Assembly: GCF_030162935.1 (NCBI RefSeq)
Contig: NZ_JASAUZ010000012.1
Coordinates: forward strand, 248,001 to 312,000
DNA length: 64,000 nt
DNA from: Comamonas halotolerans
GTDB taxonomy: Bacteria; Pseudomonadota; Gammaproteobacteria; Burkholderiales; Burkholderiaceae_C
Direction: 5' to 3'
This document shows, piece by piece, positions 54,286 to 64,000 of this stretch. The position numbers were made by a program, and so were the translations under genes. The notes below the pieces were generated by a model. That model had not been told where the DNA came from, made no database searches, and was given only the letters and a program-made list of their open reading frames with translations. Position 1 is the first letter of the stretch, and each line of letters starts with the position of its first letter.

Positions 54286-55173
54286 ATGTCATCCCCTGTC
54301 CTTGAAACACCCGTAGGCAGTGCTGTCAGTGCTGCGACTGCTGCTCCGCCGCTGACGACGCTGGTGCTGCCTCCGCAACCCAGTGCAGCCCGAGTGTGGA
54401 TGACGACATGGCTGGTGCCTGCCGTACTGCCTCTGCTGCTATTGTTGGCGTGGGACCTGGCGGTGCGTGTCTCCGGCACCATGCTGGTGCCACCGCCCAG
54501 GGAAGTGGGGGTCATGCTCTGGGATTTTGCATTTGGCGGCATTTATGACGATGCTTTCAGCGAAACCCTGGGGGTGCACTGGATCCAGTCCATGTCGCGT
54601 GTTTACGGGGCTTTTGCGCTGGCAGCACTGGTTGGTATCCCTCTGGGTCTGGTCATCGGAAAAAACGCTGCCATACGCCGTTTTGTGGACCCTACGCTGC
54701 AAATGCTGCGCCCGGTACCGGTTACAGCCTGGTTGCCACTGTCCATGATCTTTTTTGGTGTGGGCCCGAATGCCGCCATCTTCCTGGTATTTCTGGGGGC
54801 GTTTTTTCCCATCGTCATCAACACCACATTTGGGGTGAAGTCAGTCGAGCCACGCTTGTTTGAAGCGGCAGCCATGCTGGGCTGCAAGGGAACTTCCATG
54901 TTCCGTCAGGTGGTGCTGCCAGCGGCCATGCCCTCCATCTTCAACGGCCTGCGCCTGGGCCATGGCATCGCATGGTTTCTGATTGTCGTGGGCGAAATGA
55001 CCGGCGTGCCTGAAGGCTTGGGCGCAGCCATCATGGATGGCCGCATGCTCTCGCGTACCGATGTGGTCATCTCCGGCATGGTGGTGATTGGTTTTACTGG
55101 CTTTGTCACCGACCGCATCCTGGTCGTCCTCAACAACCTTCTGCTCAAGTGGAGCCCGCAACACAATGTCTGA
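54286..55173 (+). CDS. ABC transporter permease (SsuC/TauC family)
   Basis: 295-aa inner-membrane permease with about six helices. The EAA-type loop (LFEAAAMLGCKGTSMFRQVVLPAAMPSIF, quoted in part) contacts the ATPase near residue 205. The N-terminal ~40 residues are a hydrophilic Pro/Ala-rich extension. The ATG at 54286 (MSSPVLETP) is preferred; AGGAAT lies upstream. The stop overlaps the next gene by 8 bp, indicating translational coupling. Confidence 0.88.
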   Translation: MSSPVLETPVGSAVSAATAAPPLTTLVLPPQPSAARVWMTTWLVPAVLPLLLLLAWDLAVRVSGTMLVPPPREVGVMLWDFAFGGIYDDAFSETLGVHWIQSMSRVYGAFALAALVGIPLGLVIGKNAAIRRFVDPTLQMLRPVPVTAWLPLSMIFFGVGPNAAIFLVFLGAFFPIVINTTFGVKSVEPRLFEAAAMLGCKGTSMFRQVVLPAAMPSIFNGLRLGHGIAWFLIVVGEMTGVPEGLGAAIMDGRMLSRTDVVISGMVVIGFTGFVTDRILVVLNNLLLKWSPQHNV

Positions 55174-55966
55174 GATCCTCGCACACCGCACTCCCGCACC
55201 CATTCTCGACATCGCCAATGTCAGCAAGGTATTCAGCTTGAATGGGCGACCGATTCATGCGCTCAAAGACGTGAATCTGCAAATTCATAAAGGCGAATTC
55301 ATCTGTCTGATAGGCGCCTCGGGCTGTGGCAAATCCACCTTGCTGCGCATCATGGGAGGTTTTGAAAAAGTCTCTAGTGGTGTGGCCAAGATGTACTACA
55401 CGCCGATTGCAGAACCAGCGCCTGAACGTGGCATGGTGTTCCAGGACTATGGACTGTTTCCCTGGTTGACGGTGCGTCAGAACATCGCCTTTGGCCCCAA
55501 GCAGCGCGGTTTCTCGGACGCCAAGCTCAAGGAGGTGTCGGACTACTATCTGAACATGGTGGGTTTGACGAAGTTCGCCGACCATTTCCCGAATCAGCTC
55601 TCTGGCGGTATGAAGCAGCGGGTTTCGATAGCACGTGCGCTGGCCAACGAGTGTGAAGTGCTGCTGATGGATGAGCCCTTTGGTGCGCTGGATGCGCTGA
55701 CGCGCGAAGTGCTGCAGCAGGAGCTGCTGGAAATCTGGGCCAAGACCAAACTCACTGTGATTTTTGTCACGCATGCGGTGGAGGAAGCGGTGCTGTTGGC
55801 TGATCGCGTGGTGGTCATGACGGCAGGCCCAGGCCGTGTCGAGCGTGACTACCGAATACCGCTGGAGCGCCCGCGCTGCATCACTGCGCCGGAGTTCAAT
55901 CTGGTACGCCAGGAGTTGACAGAGATGCTCAGCAGCCATGTGGTCCACCATGCAAGAGCCGCGTGA
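55166..55966 (+). CDS. ABC transporter ATP-binding protein (SsuB/TauB family)
   Basis: 266-aa ATPase. Walker A GASGCGKST near residue 50, the Q-loop FQDYGLFPWLTV, the signature LSGGMKQR near 150, Walker B VLLMDEPFGALD near 173 and the H-loop FVTHAVEEA near 205 are complete. It energises the importer formed with the preceding permease. Its TGA overlaps the ATG of the following hydrolase (TGATG), extending the operon. Confidence 0.92.
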   Translation: MSEILAHRTPAPILDIANVSKVFSLNGRPIHALKDVNLQIHKGEFICLIGASGCGKSTLLRIMGGFEKVSSGVAKMYYTPIAEPAPERGMVFQDYGLFPWLTVRQNIAFGPKQRGFSDAKLKEVSDYYLNMVGLTKFADHFPNQLSGGMKQRVSIARALANECEVLLMDEPFGALDALTREVLQQELLEIWAKTKLTVIFVTHAVEEAVLLADRVVVMTAGPGRVERDYRIPLERPRCITAPEFNLVRQELTEMLSSHVVHHARAA

Positions 55967-56778
55967 TGCTGGACACATTGTTGCATCTGTCGCAAGCCGC
56001 TCGGGATGCGGCGTACGACAATACGCGAGCGGTATCTGACAGTGCTCTCCAGCTGGCCGAATTTGAAGCCCGCAGCGCAGCGCTGGTAAAGCGCTGCAGT
56101 GCCGATCTGGATGTGCCATATGGAGACAAGGAGCGACAAAAACTGGATTTTTTCCATGGCTCCAAAGGCGCTGCCACATTGCTGTTTATTCATGGTGGCT
56201 ATTGGCAGATGCGGCATAAGAACACGTTCCGTTTTGTTGCAGAAGGCGCTTTGCAACATGGCCTGAATGTGGCGCTGATCGGCTATACCCTCGCGCCGCA
56301 TGCGACGCTATCGGAGATCGTGCAGGAGGTGCACCAAGGCATTGCTGCAGTGCGCGCGCATGCACACAAGCAGGGTGCTGCGGATCGTGTACTGTTGAGC
56401 GGTTGGTCAGCGGGAGGGCATCTGACGGCCATGGGTCTACAGGCACCCGGTGTGGTGGCAGGTCTGGGGATCAGCGGCATCTACGATCTGGGACCTATTG
56501 CCCACACGTATTTGAACGCGGCGCTGCATTTGTCAGACGCAGACATTGCATCGCTCAGCCCCTTGCGTCAGCCTGTGTGTGACAAGCCTTTTGTCACCGC
56601 ATTTGGTAGTGTGGAATTGATGCAGCTGCAGGCACAGAGCCAGGCGTTTGCACAGCACCGCATGCACTGCATCAACGATGTGTTGCTGTCTGTGGAAGGT
56701 GCAGATCATTTCAGCATTTTGAATGCCTTGGCACGCTCCGATGGAGTGCTGCTGCAAGCATTGCGACAGCACGCGTAG
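55966..56778 (+). CDS. Alpha/beta hydrolase, esterase/formamidase-like
   Basis: 270-aa hydrolase with an HGG oxyanion motif (LFIHGGYWQM near residue 72), nucleophile elbow GWSAGGHLT near 147 and a C-terminal histidine in GADHFSILN near 246. The HGGYW form is typical of kynurenine-formamidase-like and BD-FAE-type esterases. It is translationally coupled to the ABC ATPase, so it may hydrolyse the imported compound, for example a cyclic or acylated ureide. GTG at 55963 is an alternative start. A terminator follows. Confidence 0.85.
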   Translation: MLDTLLHLSQAARDAAYDNTRAVSDSALQLAEFEARSAALVKRCSADLDVPYGDKERQKLDFFHGSKGAATLLFIHGGYWQMRHKNTFRFVAEGALQHGLNVALIGYTLAPHATLSEIVQEVHQGIAAVRAHAHKQGAADRVLLSGWSAGGHLTAMGLQAPGVVAGLGISGIYDLGPIAHTYLNAALHLSDADIASLSPLRQPVCDKPFVTAFGSVELMQLQAQSQAFAQHRMHCINDVLLSVEGADHFSILNALARSDGVLLQALRQHA

Positions 56779-56793
56779 TCTCCAAAAAAAGCC

Positions 56794-56823
56794 AAAAAAA
56801 CACAGCATGGGCTGTGCTTTTTT
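56794..56823. terminator. Bidirectional terminator
   Basis: CACAGC / GCTGTG stem with 4-nt loop, T-run on the + strand and A-run on the left, between the convergent hydrolase and GntR genes. Confidence 0.8.
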
Positions 56824-56837
56824 GTTCGCTCCGCACT

Positions 56838-57524
56838 TCATGTGTGCTGCAGATCGGAGGAGTGTTTGCGTGCGTTTTGCAGGGTATGCAAGGTGATGTT
56901 TTTGACCTCGTCACGGCTGATGCGAATGTGTTTTTGCAGCAGTTGCTTGGTTTGCAGCGCATCACGCTGCAGCAGCATGTGCAGGATATTGGCATGCTCC
57001 TCGTAAGTGGCTTCCATACGATAGTTGCGTGTGAACTCCAGACGCCGAACGATACGAATACGATCGGTGATATCTCTGTGAATACGTGCCATCTCCTGGT
57101 TGCCGCTGGCGCTTACCAGGTCCATGTGGAAGCATTCGTCCATGCGTGAAACTTGTGCAGCGTCAGTCTGGCGCGCGAAAGCAGGTACACACCACAACGT
57201 AGTCAATGCCGACAAGCGCTGAGCGACGTCTGTTGCCTCCACCAGCAGGTCAACGGCTGCGCATTCCAGCACCGCACGTACGTCATACAACTGTTCAAAT
57301 ACGTTGAAATCCAGCTGGTTCACCACCCAGCCCAGTTTCGGCATCACGGAGATATAGCCCTCACGTTGCAGACGAACCAAGGCTTCGCGAACGGGTGTTC
57401 GGCTCATGCCGAGCATGGCACCTACTTCGTTTTCGCTGAAACGGTCTCCCGGCACATAGTGAAAATTGTCCAATGCCTGGCGCAACTTTTCGTAGGCCAC
57501 GTGGGCCAGACTGAGGGGGGGCAT
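56838..57524 (-). CDS. GntR-family (FCD) transcriptional regulator
   Basis: 228-aa regulator. N-terminal winged helix (about residues 10-75, FSENEVGAMLGMSRTPVREAL) and C-terminal FCD helical ligand domain with metal-binding-type residues (YDVRAVLE, DECFHMDLVSASGN, EEHANILHML). It is downstream of the allophanate hydrolase on the same strand (67 bp) and probably regulates this nitrogen cluster. The ATG at 57524 follows AAGGAGAC. Confidence 0.9.
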   Translation of the reverse strand: MPPLSLAHVAYEKLRQALDNFHYVPGDRFSENEVGAMLGMSRTPVREALVRLQREGYISVMPKLGWVVNQLDFNVFEQLYDVRAVLECAAVDLLVEATDVAQRLSALTTLWCVPAFARQTDAAQVSRMDECFHMDLVSASGNQEMARIHRDITDRIRIVRRLEFTRNYRMEATYEEHANILHMLLQRDALQTKQLLQKHIRISRDEVKNITLHTLQNARKHSSDLQHT

Positions 57525-57591
57525 CCAATGTCTCCTTATGGTGCTTGTTATCACATGCTGTGCACGGTTTATGTGCGTAGCATGGGGCGTA

Positions 57592-59379
57592 TCAGCATGC
57601 TTCGCAATACGCGCGCCAGCCACCAAACTTCGTTATGTCGGTGGCTTGCTCCAGCGCCTGTCCTTCACAGATAAATCCCTTGACCACGCGCCCATCTTGC
57701 AGCTGCACGCTGCCAATGCCCAGTGGGCCTGGAACGCCCGCCACAAAGCGGCCAAAGTTGGAAATAGGCATATCCCACACCTCCACCACAATCGCAGCAC
57801 CATCGTTGGACCTGGCCAAACCTGGTTTGGGTGGCACCGTGCCTTGCAGTGCATACAGGCGGTAATTGGCCGCGGTGTATGTAGCCTCTTTGAATCGTGC
57901 TCCACAGGCGAGGAGTTCGTCATTCAGTGGCATGCCGCGCAAATGTGCTCCGACGACTGCCACCTCCAGCGTCGGACCTTGTGTAGGAACTTGCCATCTT
58001 GGCAGCGCGGCATTGGCATGACTGTGCAATCCGGTAGTGCCTGCGGACAGGGCCGCTGTGGCTTCTAGCTGCTGTGCCCAGTGCAGCAAATCCGGCTCAC
58101 GCCAAGCGGGGGCAATCAAGGTGACGCCAAACGGCAAGCCATTGGGCAACCGGGAGGCTGGAATGGCGATCGCAGACCAGCCCAGAAGGTTCACAAAATT
58201 GGTGTAAGTACCCATCTCGGAATTGACTGCAATCGGGTCTGCCTGCACTTCCAGAATCGTAGGGTGGCGCGGTGCGCTGGGTACGCACAGCACGTCGACG
58301 TCATTCCATATCTTCTCCGCCTGCAGCTTCAAATCCTGCAAGCGGTACTGTGCGGCAAACGTGTCGGCGGCATCAAAGCGTTGGTGCACATCCAGCACCT
58401 GGCGAATCACGGGCAACAAGGCTTCTGGCTGCGTTGAGTAAATACTGCGTGCACCTACCACGCGCTCTGCCACCCAGGGCCCGTAATACAGCAGGTTGGC
58501 CACTTCAAACAAGGTGTCAAAGGCCATTGTTTGCACAGCAGCTGTTTGTGGCTGCAAAGAAGCCACGAAGTCAGTGAATGCGGCTTCGTAATCGGCAGAC
58601 AAGCGGCGTCCCTGTGGCACTCCAACACGCAATGCGGACAGCGCTTGTGGCTTGCTCACAAAAGGCCGAGCGTGTGCATAGCTGTCGATGTCGTCTGGTC
58701 CTTCCATGAGGCTCATCACCAAGCCGCTGTCTGCCACATTCAAGGCCAGCACGCCGATGCAATCCAGTGTGCGGCAGGCCGGCACCAAACCAGTGCTTGG
58801 CACTGCACCGGGTGTGGGCTTGAGGCCCACAATCTGGTTGAACGCTGCGGGTACGCGGCCAGAACCAGCGGTATCCGTGGACAGCGCAAATGGCACCAGG
58901 CCACGCGCCACCACAGAGGCAGAGCCAGAGCTGGAACCTCCGGCAATCAATGTGGCATCAATCGTGTTGTGCACCACGCCATAAGGGGAGCGTGTACCAA
59001 CCAGGCCGGTTGCGAACTGATCGAGATTGGTCTTTCCCAAGACGATGGCGCCTGCATTTTTCAGCCGTTGTACGGCCGTGGCATCGGCCTGTGCCTCATA
59101 GGCAAAAGCAGGGCAGGCAGCTGTGGTGGTAAAGCCCTGCACATCAATGTTGTCCTTGACGGCAAAAGGAATGCCAAACAAGGGAAGTTGTGCTCGCCCA
59201 TGGACCACTTCCAGTGCTTGCAAGGCCGTAATCTGGGTCTGCAACTGTTGTGCGCTCGCAATGCAGATCCAGGCAGCGTCATCGGCCTGCAAAGCCTGGC
59301 GCTGAGCCTCCAGCAATTGAGCGGGGCAACCCCCTTCGTTGTACGCGCGCTTCCAGTCGTCGAATGTGCCAATCAGCAT
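57592..59379 (-). CDS. atzF: Allophanate hydrolase (AtzF type)
   Basis: 595-aa enzyme converting allophanate to ammonia and CO2. The amidase-signature domain (about residues 1-440) has the Ser-cisSer-Lys triad: lysine in FAVKDNID near 74, serines in AGGSSSGSASVVA near 148-153 and STDTAGSGR near 172. The C-terminal AtzF-specific domain (about 465-595) includes VVGAHLRGMPLN and EVWDMP. It is normally paired with biuret hydrolase or urea carboxylase, neither of which is within the window. The ABC importer and hydrolase on the other side of gntR may supply the precursor. Confidence 0.9.
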   Translation of the reverse strand: MLIGTFDDWKRAYNEGGCPAQLLEAQRQALQADDAAWICIASAQQLQTQITALQALEVVHGRAQLPLFGIPFAVKDNIDVQGFTTTAACPAFAYEAQADATAVQRLKNAGAIVLGKTNLDQFATGLVGTRSPYGVVHNTIDATLIAGGSSSGSASVVARGLVPFALSTDTAGSGRVPAAFNQIVGLKPTPGAVPSTGLVPACRTLDCIGVLALNVADSGLVMSLMEGPDDIDSYAHARPFVSKPQALSALRVGVPQGRRLSADYEAAFTDFVASLQPQTAAVQTMAFDTLFEVANLLYYGPWVAERVVGARSIYSTQPEALLPVIRQVLDVHQRFDAADTFAAQYRLQDLKLQAEKIWNDVDVLCVPSAPRHPTILEVQADPIAVNSEMGTYTNFVNLLGWSAIAIPASRLPNGLPFGVTLIAPAWREPDLLHWAQQLEATAALSAGTTGLHSHANAALPRWQVPTQGPTLEVAVVGAHLRGMPLNDELLACGARFKEATYTAANYRLYALQGTVPPKPGLARSNDGAAIVVEVWDMPISNFGRFVAGVPGPLGIGSVQLQDGRVVKGFICEGQALEQATDITKFGGWRAYCEAC

Positions 59380-59463
59380 GATGAATACCTAGATGTATAC
59401 AAGATGCTGGTTTAAAGCAGTTTGTGTGCCAGACGTGTTGCAAGTGCAGTGTAAAAGTGAAGT

Positions 59464-59485
59464 GGGGCTGCTATCCAGCAGCCCC
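59464..59485. terminator. Hairpin between formaldehyde dehydrogenase and atzF
   Basis: Nine-bp perfect stem GGGGCTGCT / AGCAGCCCC with ATCC loop. On the minus strand ACTTCACTTTT follows, only a weak T tract, so terminator function for the dehydrogenase gene is uncertain. Confidence 0.5.
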
Positions 59486-59560
59486 AGCAAGGGCACTGCA
59501 TGCATGACATGTCAGTGCCATGTAATACAAAGCGTGCGCTTGTTTAAGGATGCAGCAGCC

Positions 59561-61087
<1,527 letters not shown>

Positions 61088-62284
61088 ATGCAAGATACCC
61101 ACGAAATTCGTTTCATGCCTAAGTCCGATGGACACATTCCAAAAGACGGTTTGCATGCACTGGCAAAGCTGAGCGCTTCATGTGAAATGCCGTTTGAACA
61201 AGCCCGTGCCATGCCACCCGAGGTGTACACCTCAAATGGTTTTTTGGAGATGGAGCAGCACAGCATCTTTGGTCAGGAATGGCAATGTGTGGGACGTGCC
61301 AGCGTCTTGGCTAAGACAGGTGACTATCTGACGGCAGACATCAATGGACAACCGGTGGCGGTGGTGCGCCATGGCGATGGCAGCTTGCGAGCCATGTCCA
61401 ATGTTTGCATGCACCGCATGGCGGTTCTCCTGGAAGGCCGCGGCAACACACGTGCCATCGTCTGCCCTTACCACGCGTGGACCTATACGCTGGATGGCGA
61501 TCTGCGCGGCGCACCCATGATGGCCGAGCAGCCAGGCTTTTGCAAAGAGTCTTACAAGCTGCCGCCCGTGCGTTGTGAAGTCTGGCAAGGATGGATTTAT
61601 GTGAGCCTGGACCCTGATGCCATACCTGTCGCTGAGCGTTTGGCGGAGCTGGAAAAGCTGATTGCCCCATACCAGATGGAGAACTATGTCGAGACGTTCT
61701 ATGAAGAGCATGTGTGGGACACCAACTGGAAGATCCTCGCGGAAAACTTCATGGAGAGTTACCACCTGCCGATGCTGCATCGCGCCACGGTTGGCCCGCA
61801 TTCCAAGCTGGAAGAAATGGAGTGCCCGCCCGGTCTGGAAGCTTTTAACTACCACTGGATTACCAAAGAAGCCTCGCTGCCCATCGGAAATGCCCATCCT
61901 GACAACCAGCGATTGGAAGGGCACTGGCGCAAGACCACGGCACTGCTGGCGGTCTACCCTTCGCACCTGATCACACTGACGCCTGGCTACTTCTGGTACC
62001 TGTCGCTACAGCCGCGTGGCGTGAACAAAGTGCACATTCGCTTTGGTGGCGGTTTGGCCCCAGAGTTCGTATCTGACCCGAAGGGACAGGAGTACATCGG
62101 TCAGCTGAAAAAGCTGCTGGACGAAGTCAATGCAGAGGACCGCTTGGGTGTTGAGTCGGTGTTCCGCGGAGTGCAAGCACCACTTGCTGCACCTGGACAA
62201 CTCAATCGTTTAGAGCGACCAAACTTCGACTTTGCGTGTTATTTGGCCAAGCGCCTCGCCGGGCATTTGGCAACGGTTGCGTGA
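61088..62284 (+). CDS. Rieske non-heme iron oxygenase, alpha subunit
   Basis: 398-aa oxygenase. The Rieske [2Fe-2S] ligands CMH and CPYH are near residues 107-109 and 125-128 (C-x-H-x16-C-x2-H). Mononuclear iron ligands lie in ENFMESYHLPMLH near 220-232. The substrate is unknown; divergence from the formaldehyde dehydrogenase and linkage to a PotA-like importer fit an oxidative demethylase of the glycine betaine/carnitine/stachydrine type rather than an aromatic dioxygenase, since no beta subunit or ferredoxin follows. The start at 61088 (MQDTHEIRF) lacks a strong ribosome site; 61115 (MPKSDG) is an alternative. Confidence 0.88.
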   Translation: MQDTHEIRFMPKSDGHIPKDGLHALAKLSASCEMPFEQARAMPPEVYTSNGFLEMEQHSIFGQEWQCVGRASVLAKTGDYLTADINGQPVAVVRHGDGSLRAMSNVCMHRMAVLLEGRGNTRAIVCPYHAWTYTLDGDLRGAPMMAEQPGFCKESYKLPPVRCEVWQGWIYVSLDPDAIPVAERLAELEKLIAPYQMENYVETFYEEHVWDTNWKILAENFMESYHLPMLHRATVGPHSKLEEMECPPGLEAFNYHWITKEASLPIGNAHPDNQRLEGHWRKTTALLAVYPSHLITLTPGYFWYLSLQPRGVNKVHIRFGGGLAPEFVSDPKGQEYIGQLKKLLDEVNAEDRLGVESVFRGVQAPLAAPGQLNRLERPNFDFACYLAKRLAGHLATVA

Positions 62285-62295
62285 AAGGGAGGCAC

Positions 62296-63396
62296 ATGTC
62301 TGAGATGTCATCGCCCTTTATCGCCTTTCGGCAAATCGACAAAACCTACGACGGCAGTCAGTACGTGGTGCGCGGACTGAACCTGGAGGTAGCACGTGGT
62401 GAATTCATTTCGTTGCTGGGTCCTTCCGGGTCTGGCAAAACGACCACATTGATGATGTTGGCGGGTTTTGAATCTCCGACTTTGGGTCACATCCTGATCG
62501 ATGGTCAGCGCCTGGATGACAAGCCGCCGCACCAGCGTGATATCGGGATGGTGTTTCAGAACTATGCACTGTTCCCGCACCTGAGCATTGCCGACAACAT
62601 TGCGTTTCCGCTGTCGGTGAGAAAAATCTCCAGGGCTGAACAAAAAACCAGGGTGCAGCGTGCGCTGGACATGGTGGAGCTGGGCCACCTGGCCAACCGA
62701 CGTCCCACTCAGCTGTCTGGTGGTCAGCAGCAGCGCGTTGCATTGGCGCGAGCCTTGGTGTTTGAGCCCAAAGTCGTATTGATGGACGAACCATTGGGCG
62801 CATTGGACAAGCGTCTGCGCGAGACCATGCAGTACGAAATCATGCGTCTGCACCGCGAGTTGGGTTTGACGATTGTTTACGTCACGCACGACCAGAGTGA
62901 GGCGCTGACCATGTCAGACAGGGTCGCGGTTTTCTCCGAAGGCTATATCCAGCAATTGGCTCCCCCGTCCGAGCTGTATGAAAACCCGCGCAACGCGTTC
63001 GTCGCCAACTTTGTCGGTGAGAACAATGGTCTGCAGGGCCGCCTCGTGGAGATGTCTGACGATTGGGCGGTGATGCAACTGAGCGATGGCACCAGGGTAC
63101 GTGGGCGGCGCAGCGATGGCCTGCGTGCTGCGGGTGCGGCGACACTGGCCTTGCGCCCTGAGCGCACGCATTTAGGCACATTGCACAGCACTGACAGCAA
63201 TGTTCTTGGCGCCAAAGTCAGCAAGCTCATTTACTGCGGCGACCACTACCGCGTGGAACTGGCGTTGCCCAGCGGGCAACAGATCGTTGCCAAGCTATCC
63301 AACGACCAGCATGCCAGCTATCCCACCATTGGTGATGCCGTCACTGTCCACTGGCGGCCAGAAGACTGCAAGGTCCTGCACCAACCCACGGTTTGA
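62296..63396 (+). CDS. ABC transporter ATP-binding protein, PotA/FbpC-like
   Basis: 366-aa ATPase of the polyamine/iron/quaternary-amine importer class. Walker A GPSGSGKTT near residue 42, Q-loop VFQNYALFPHLS, signature LSGGQQQR near 140, Walker B VLLMDEPLGALDKRLR (VVLMDEP in this copy) near 160 and H-loop VTHDQSEALTMSDR near 195. A C-terminal TOBE domain (about 290-366) follows. GGGAGG precedes the ATG, 11 bp after the Rieske stop, so the genes form one operon. Confidence 0.92.
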   Translation: MSEMSSPFIAFRQIDKTYDGSQYVVRGLNLEVARGEFISLLGPSGSGKTTTLMMLAGFESPTLGHILIDGQRLDDKPPHQRDIGMVFQNYALFPHLSIADNIAFPLSVRKISRAEQKTRVQRALDMVELGHLANRRPTQLSGGQQQRVALARALVFEPKVVLMDEPLGALDKRLRETMQYEIMRLHRELGLTIVYVTHDQSEALTMSDRVAVFSEGYIQQLAPPSELYENPRNAFVANFVGENNGLQGRLVEMSDDWAVMQLSDGTRVRGRRSDGLRAAGAATLALRPERTHLGTLHSTDSNVLGAKVSKLIYCGDHYRVELALPSGQQIVAKLSNDQHASYPTIGDAVTVHWRPEDCKVLHQPTV

Positions 63397-63460
63397 CTGA
63401 CTGCACAGCTCGTACCGAGTTCTTTTGCCAACCTTACCCATAACCCGAGGAAACTTGCTA

Positions 63461-64000
63461 TGTCACTACGCTCCCCTGCTCTGCGCGCCCTTGCTCTTGC
63501 GGTTACGGCCTGTGCTGGATGGACTGCTTCTGTCCACGCTGACACATTGTCGGTGGTGACCTTTGGTGGTGCTTATGAAGCCGCGGTCAAACCCGCGTAC
63601 TTTGAGCCCTTTACTGCGCAAACCAAGCATGAATTCACCTACCAGTCTTACAGCGGCGGACTGGCGAAGTTGCAAGCCATGGTGCAGGCCAGGAACGTGA
63701 CTTGGGACATTGTGGATCTGGAAGCCAGCGATGCCATGCGCGCTTGCGAAGAAGGTTTGCTGGAGCGCTTTGACAAAAAGCTGCTGGGTGACACGCAGGA
63801 CTTCTTGCCCGGCACCATCAGCGACTGCGCTGTGGCCAGCATGGTGTGGTCTACGGTGTATGCCTACGACAGCACCAAGATCAGCGGTTCGCCCACCAGC
63901 ATCCAAGACTTCTTTGACATCGAGACCTTCCCAGGCAAGCGTGGCATGCGCAAGTTAGCCAAGGGTACGTTGGAATGGGCGTTGATGGCTGACGGTGTGG
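63461..64000 (+). CDS. PotD-like ABC substrate-binding protein (partial, runs off the window)
   Basis: The first 180 codons are visible. Signal peptide about residues 1-27 (ending TASVHA), then the mature N-terminus TLSVVTFGGAYEAAVKPAYF, typical of spermidine/putrescine- or iron-type binding proteins (SBP family 1). Continues with WDIVDLEASDAMRACEEG and FFDIETFPGKRG, also family-like. It follows the PotA-like gene by 64 bp in the same operon; ligand unknown. No stop codon is seen before 64000. Confidence 0.88.

Overview
The window looks like a chromosomal segment of a betaproteobacterium of the order Burkholderiales, most likely family Comamonadaceae (Comamonas or a close relative). The evidence is the protein families present (betaproteobacterial-type acetoacetyl-CoA synthetase, BktB-like thiolase, mnmG-rsmG-parA-parB order, PQQ glucose/quinate dehydrogenase) and moderately high G+C coding sequence interrupted by two AT-rich gaps. 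No rRNA, tRNA, CRISPR array, insertion sequence or prophage was recognised. This is a core-chromosome region.

The most important feature is a non-coding AT-rich block at about 39.1-40.3 kb that has the properties of the chromosomal replication origin. It holds four perfect DnaA boxes and three one-mismatch boxes. It also holds two copies of a module made of a DnaA box, a 14-nt spacer and a TTACTAyTA DnaA-trio-like tract. GC skew on the + strand changes from C-rich to neutral or G-rich inside it (hand counts). About 10 kb to its left lies a complete ParABS partition locus: mnmG-rsmG-parA-(alpha/beta hydrolase)-parB with four parS sites between 27.4 and 32.9 kb. dnaA, dnaN, gyrB and rpmH are absent from the window, so the inferred origin is at least 24 kb from dnaA. 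A second, smaller DnaA-box cluster lies in the 47.8-48.7 kb gap between dinG and uppP. Several DNA-transaction genes surround the origin: recQ, rdgC, a DUF4130/radical SAM repair pair and dinG.

Layout. 0-13 kb: acetoacetyl-CoA synthetase, a UbiH/UbiM-type hydroxylase, a uracil/xanthine permease, a succinate/acetate CoA-transferase preceded by a terminator-like leader hairpin, a 47-aa membrane peptide, threonine ammonia-lyase, an AidB-like acyl-CoA dehydrogenase, RecQ and a hotdog thioesterase. 13-17 kb: a compact D-amino-acid-type cluster (Asp/Glu racemase, Glu/Asp-binding protein, DadA-like oxidase, LysR regulator). 17-25 kb: cobalamin adenosyltransferase, EF-hand protein, D-lactate dehydrogenase, a divergent MFS/AraC pair sharing a 16-bp-arm operator, a membrane methyltransferase, and Sel1 and CsgG lipoproteins. 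25-38 kb: the partition locus, glutathione transferase, chemoreceptor, CopZ-like protein, thiolase, a TetR regulator carrying an 11-copy hexanucleotide repeat, a diguanylate cyclase, RdgC and a Spy-like protein.

40-53 kb: the DUF4130/radical SAM pair, PQQ dehydrogenase, DinG, UppP, a CNNM/CorC protein, a Nudix hydrolase, a cysteine-cluster protein and a PepSY protein. 53-59 kb: an ABC importer, an alpha/beta hydrolase, a GntR regulator and allophanate hydrolase, suggesting use of a urea-type nitrogen compound. 59.5-64 kb: glutathione-dependent formaldehyde dehydrogenase divergent from a Rieske oxygenase and a PotA/PotD-like ABC importer, suggesting oxidative demethylation of an imported N- or O-methylated compound. 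The last gene is cut by the window edge.
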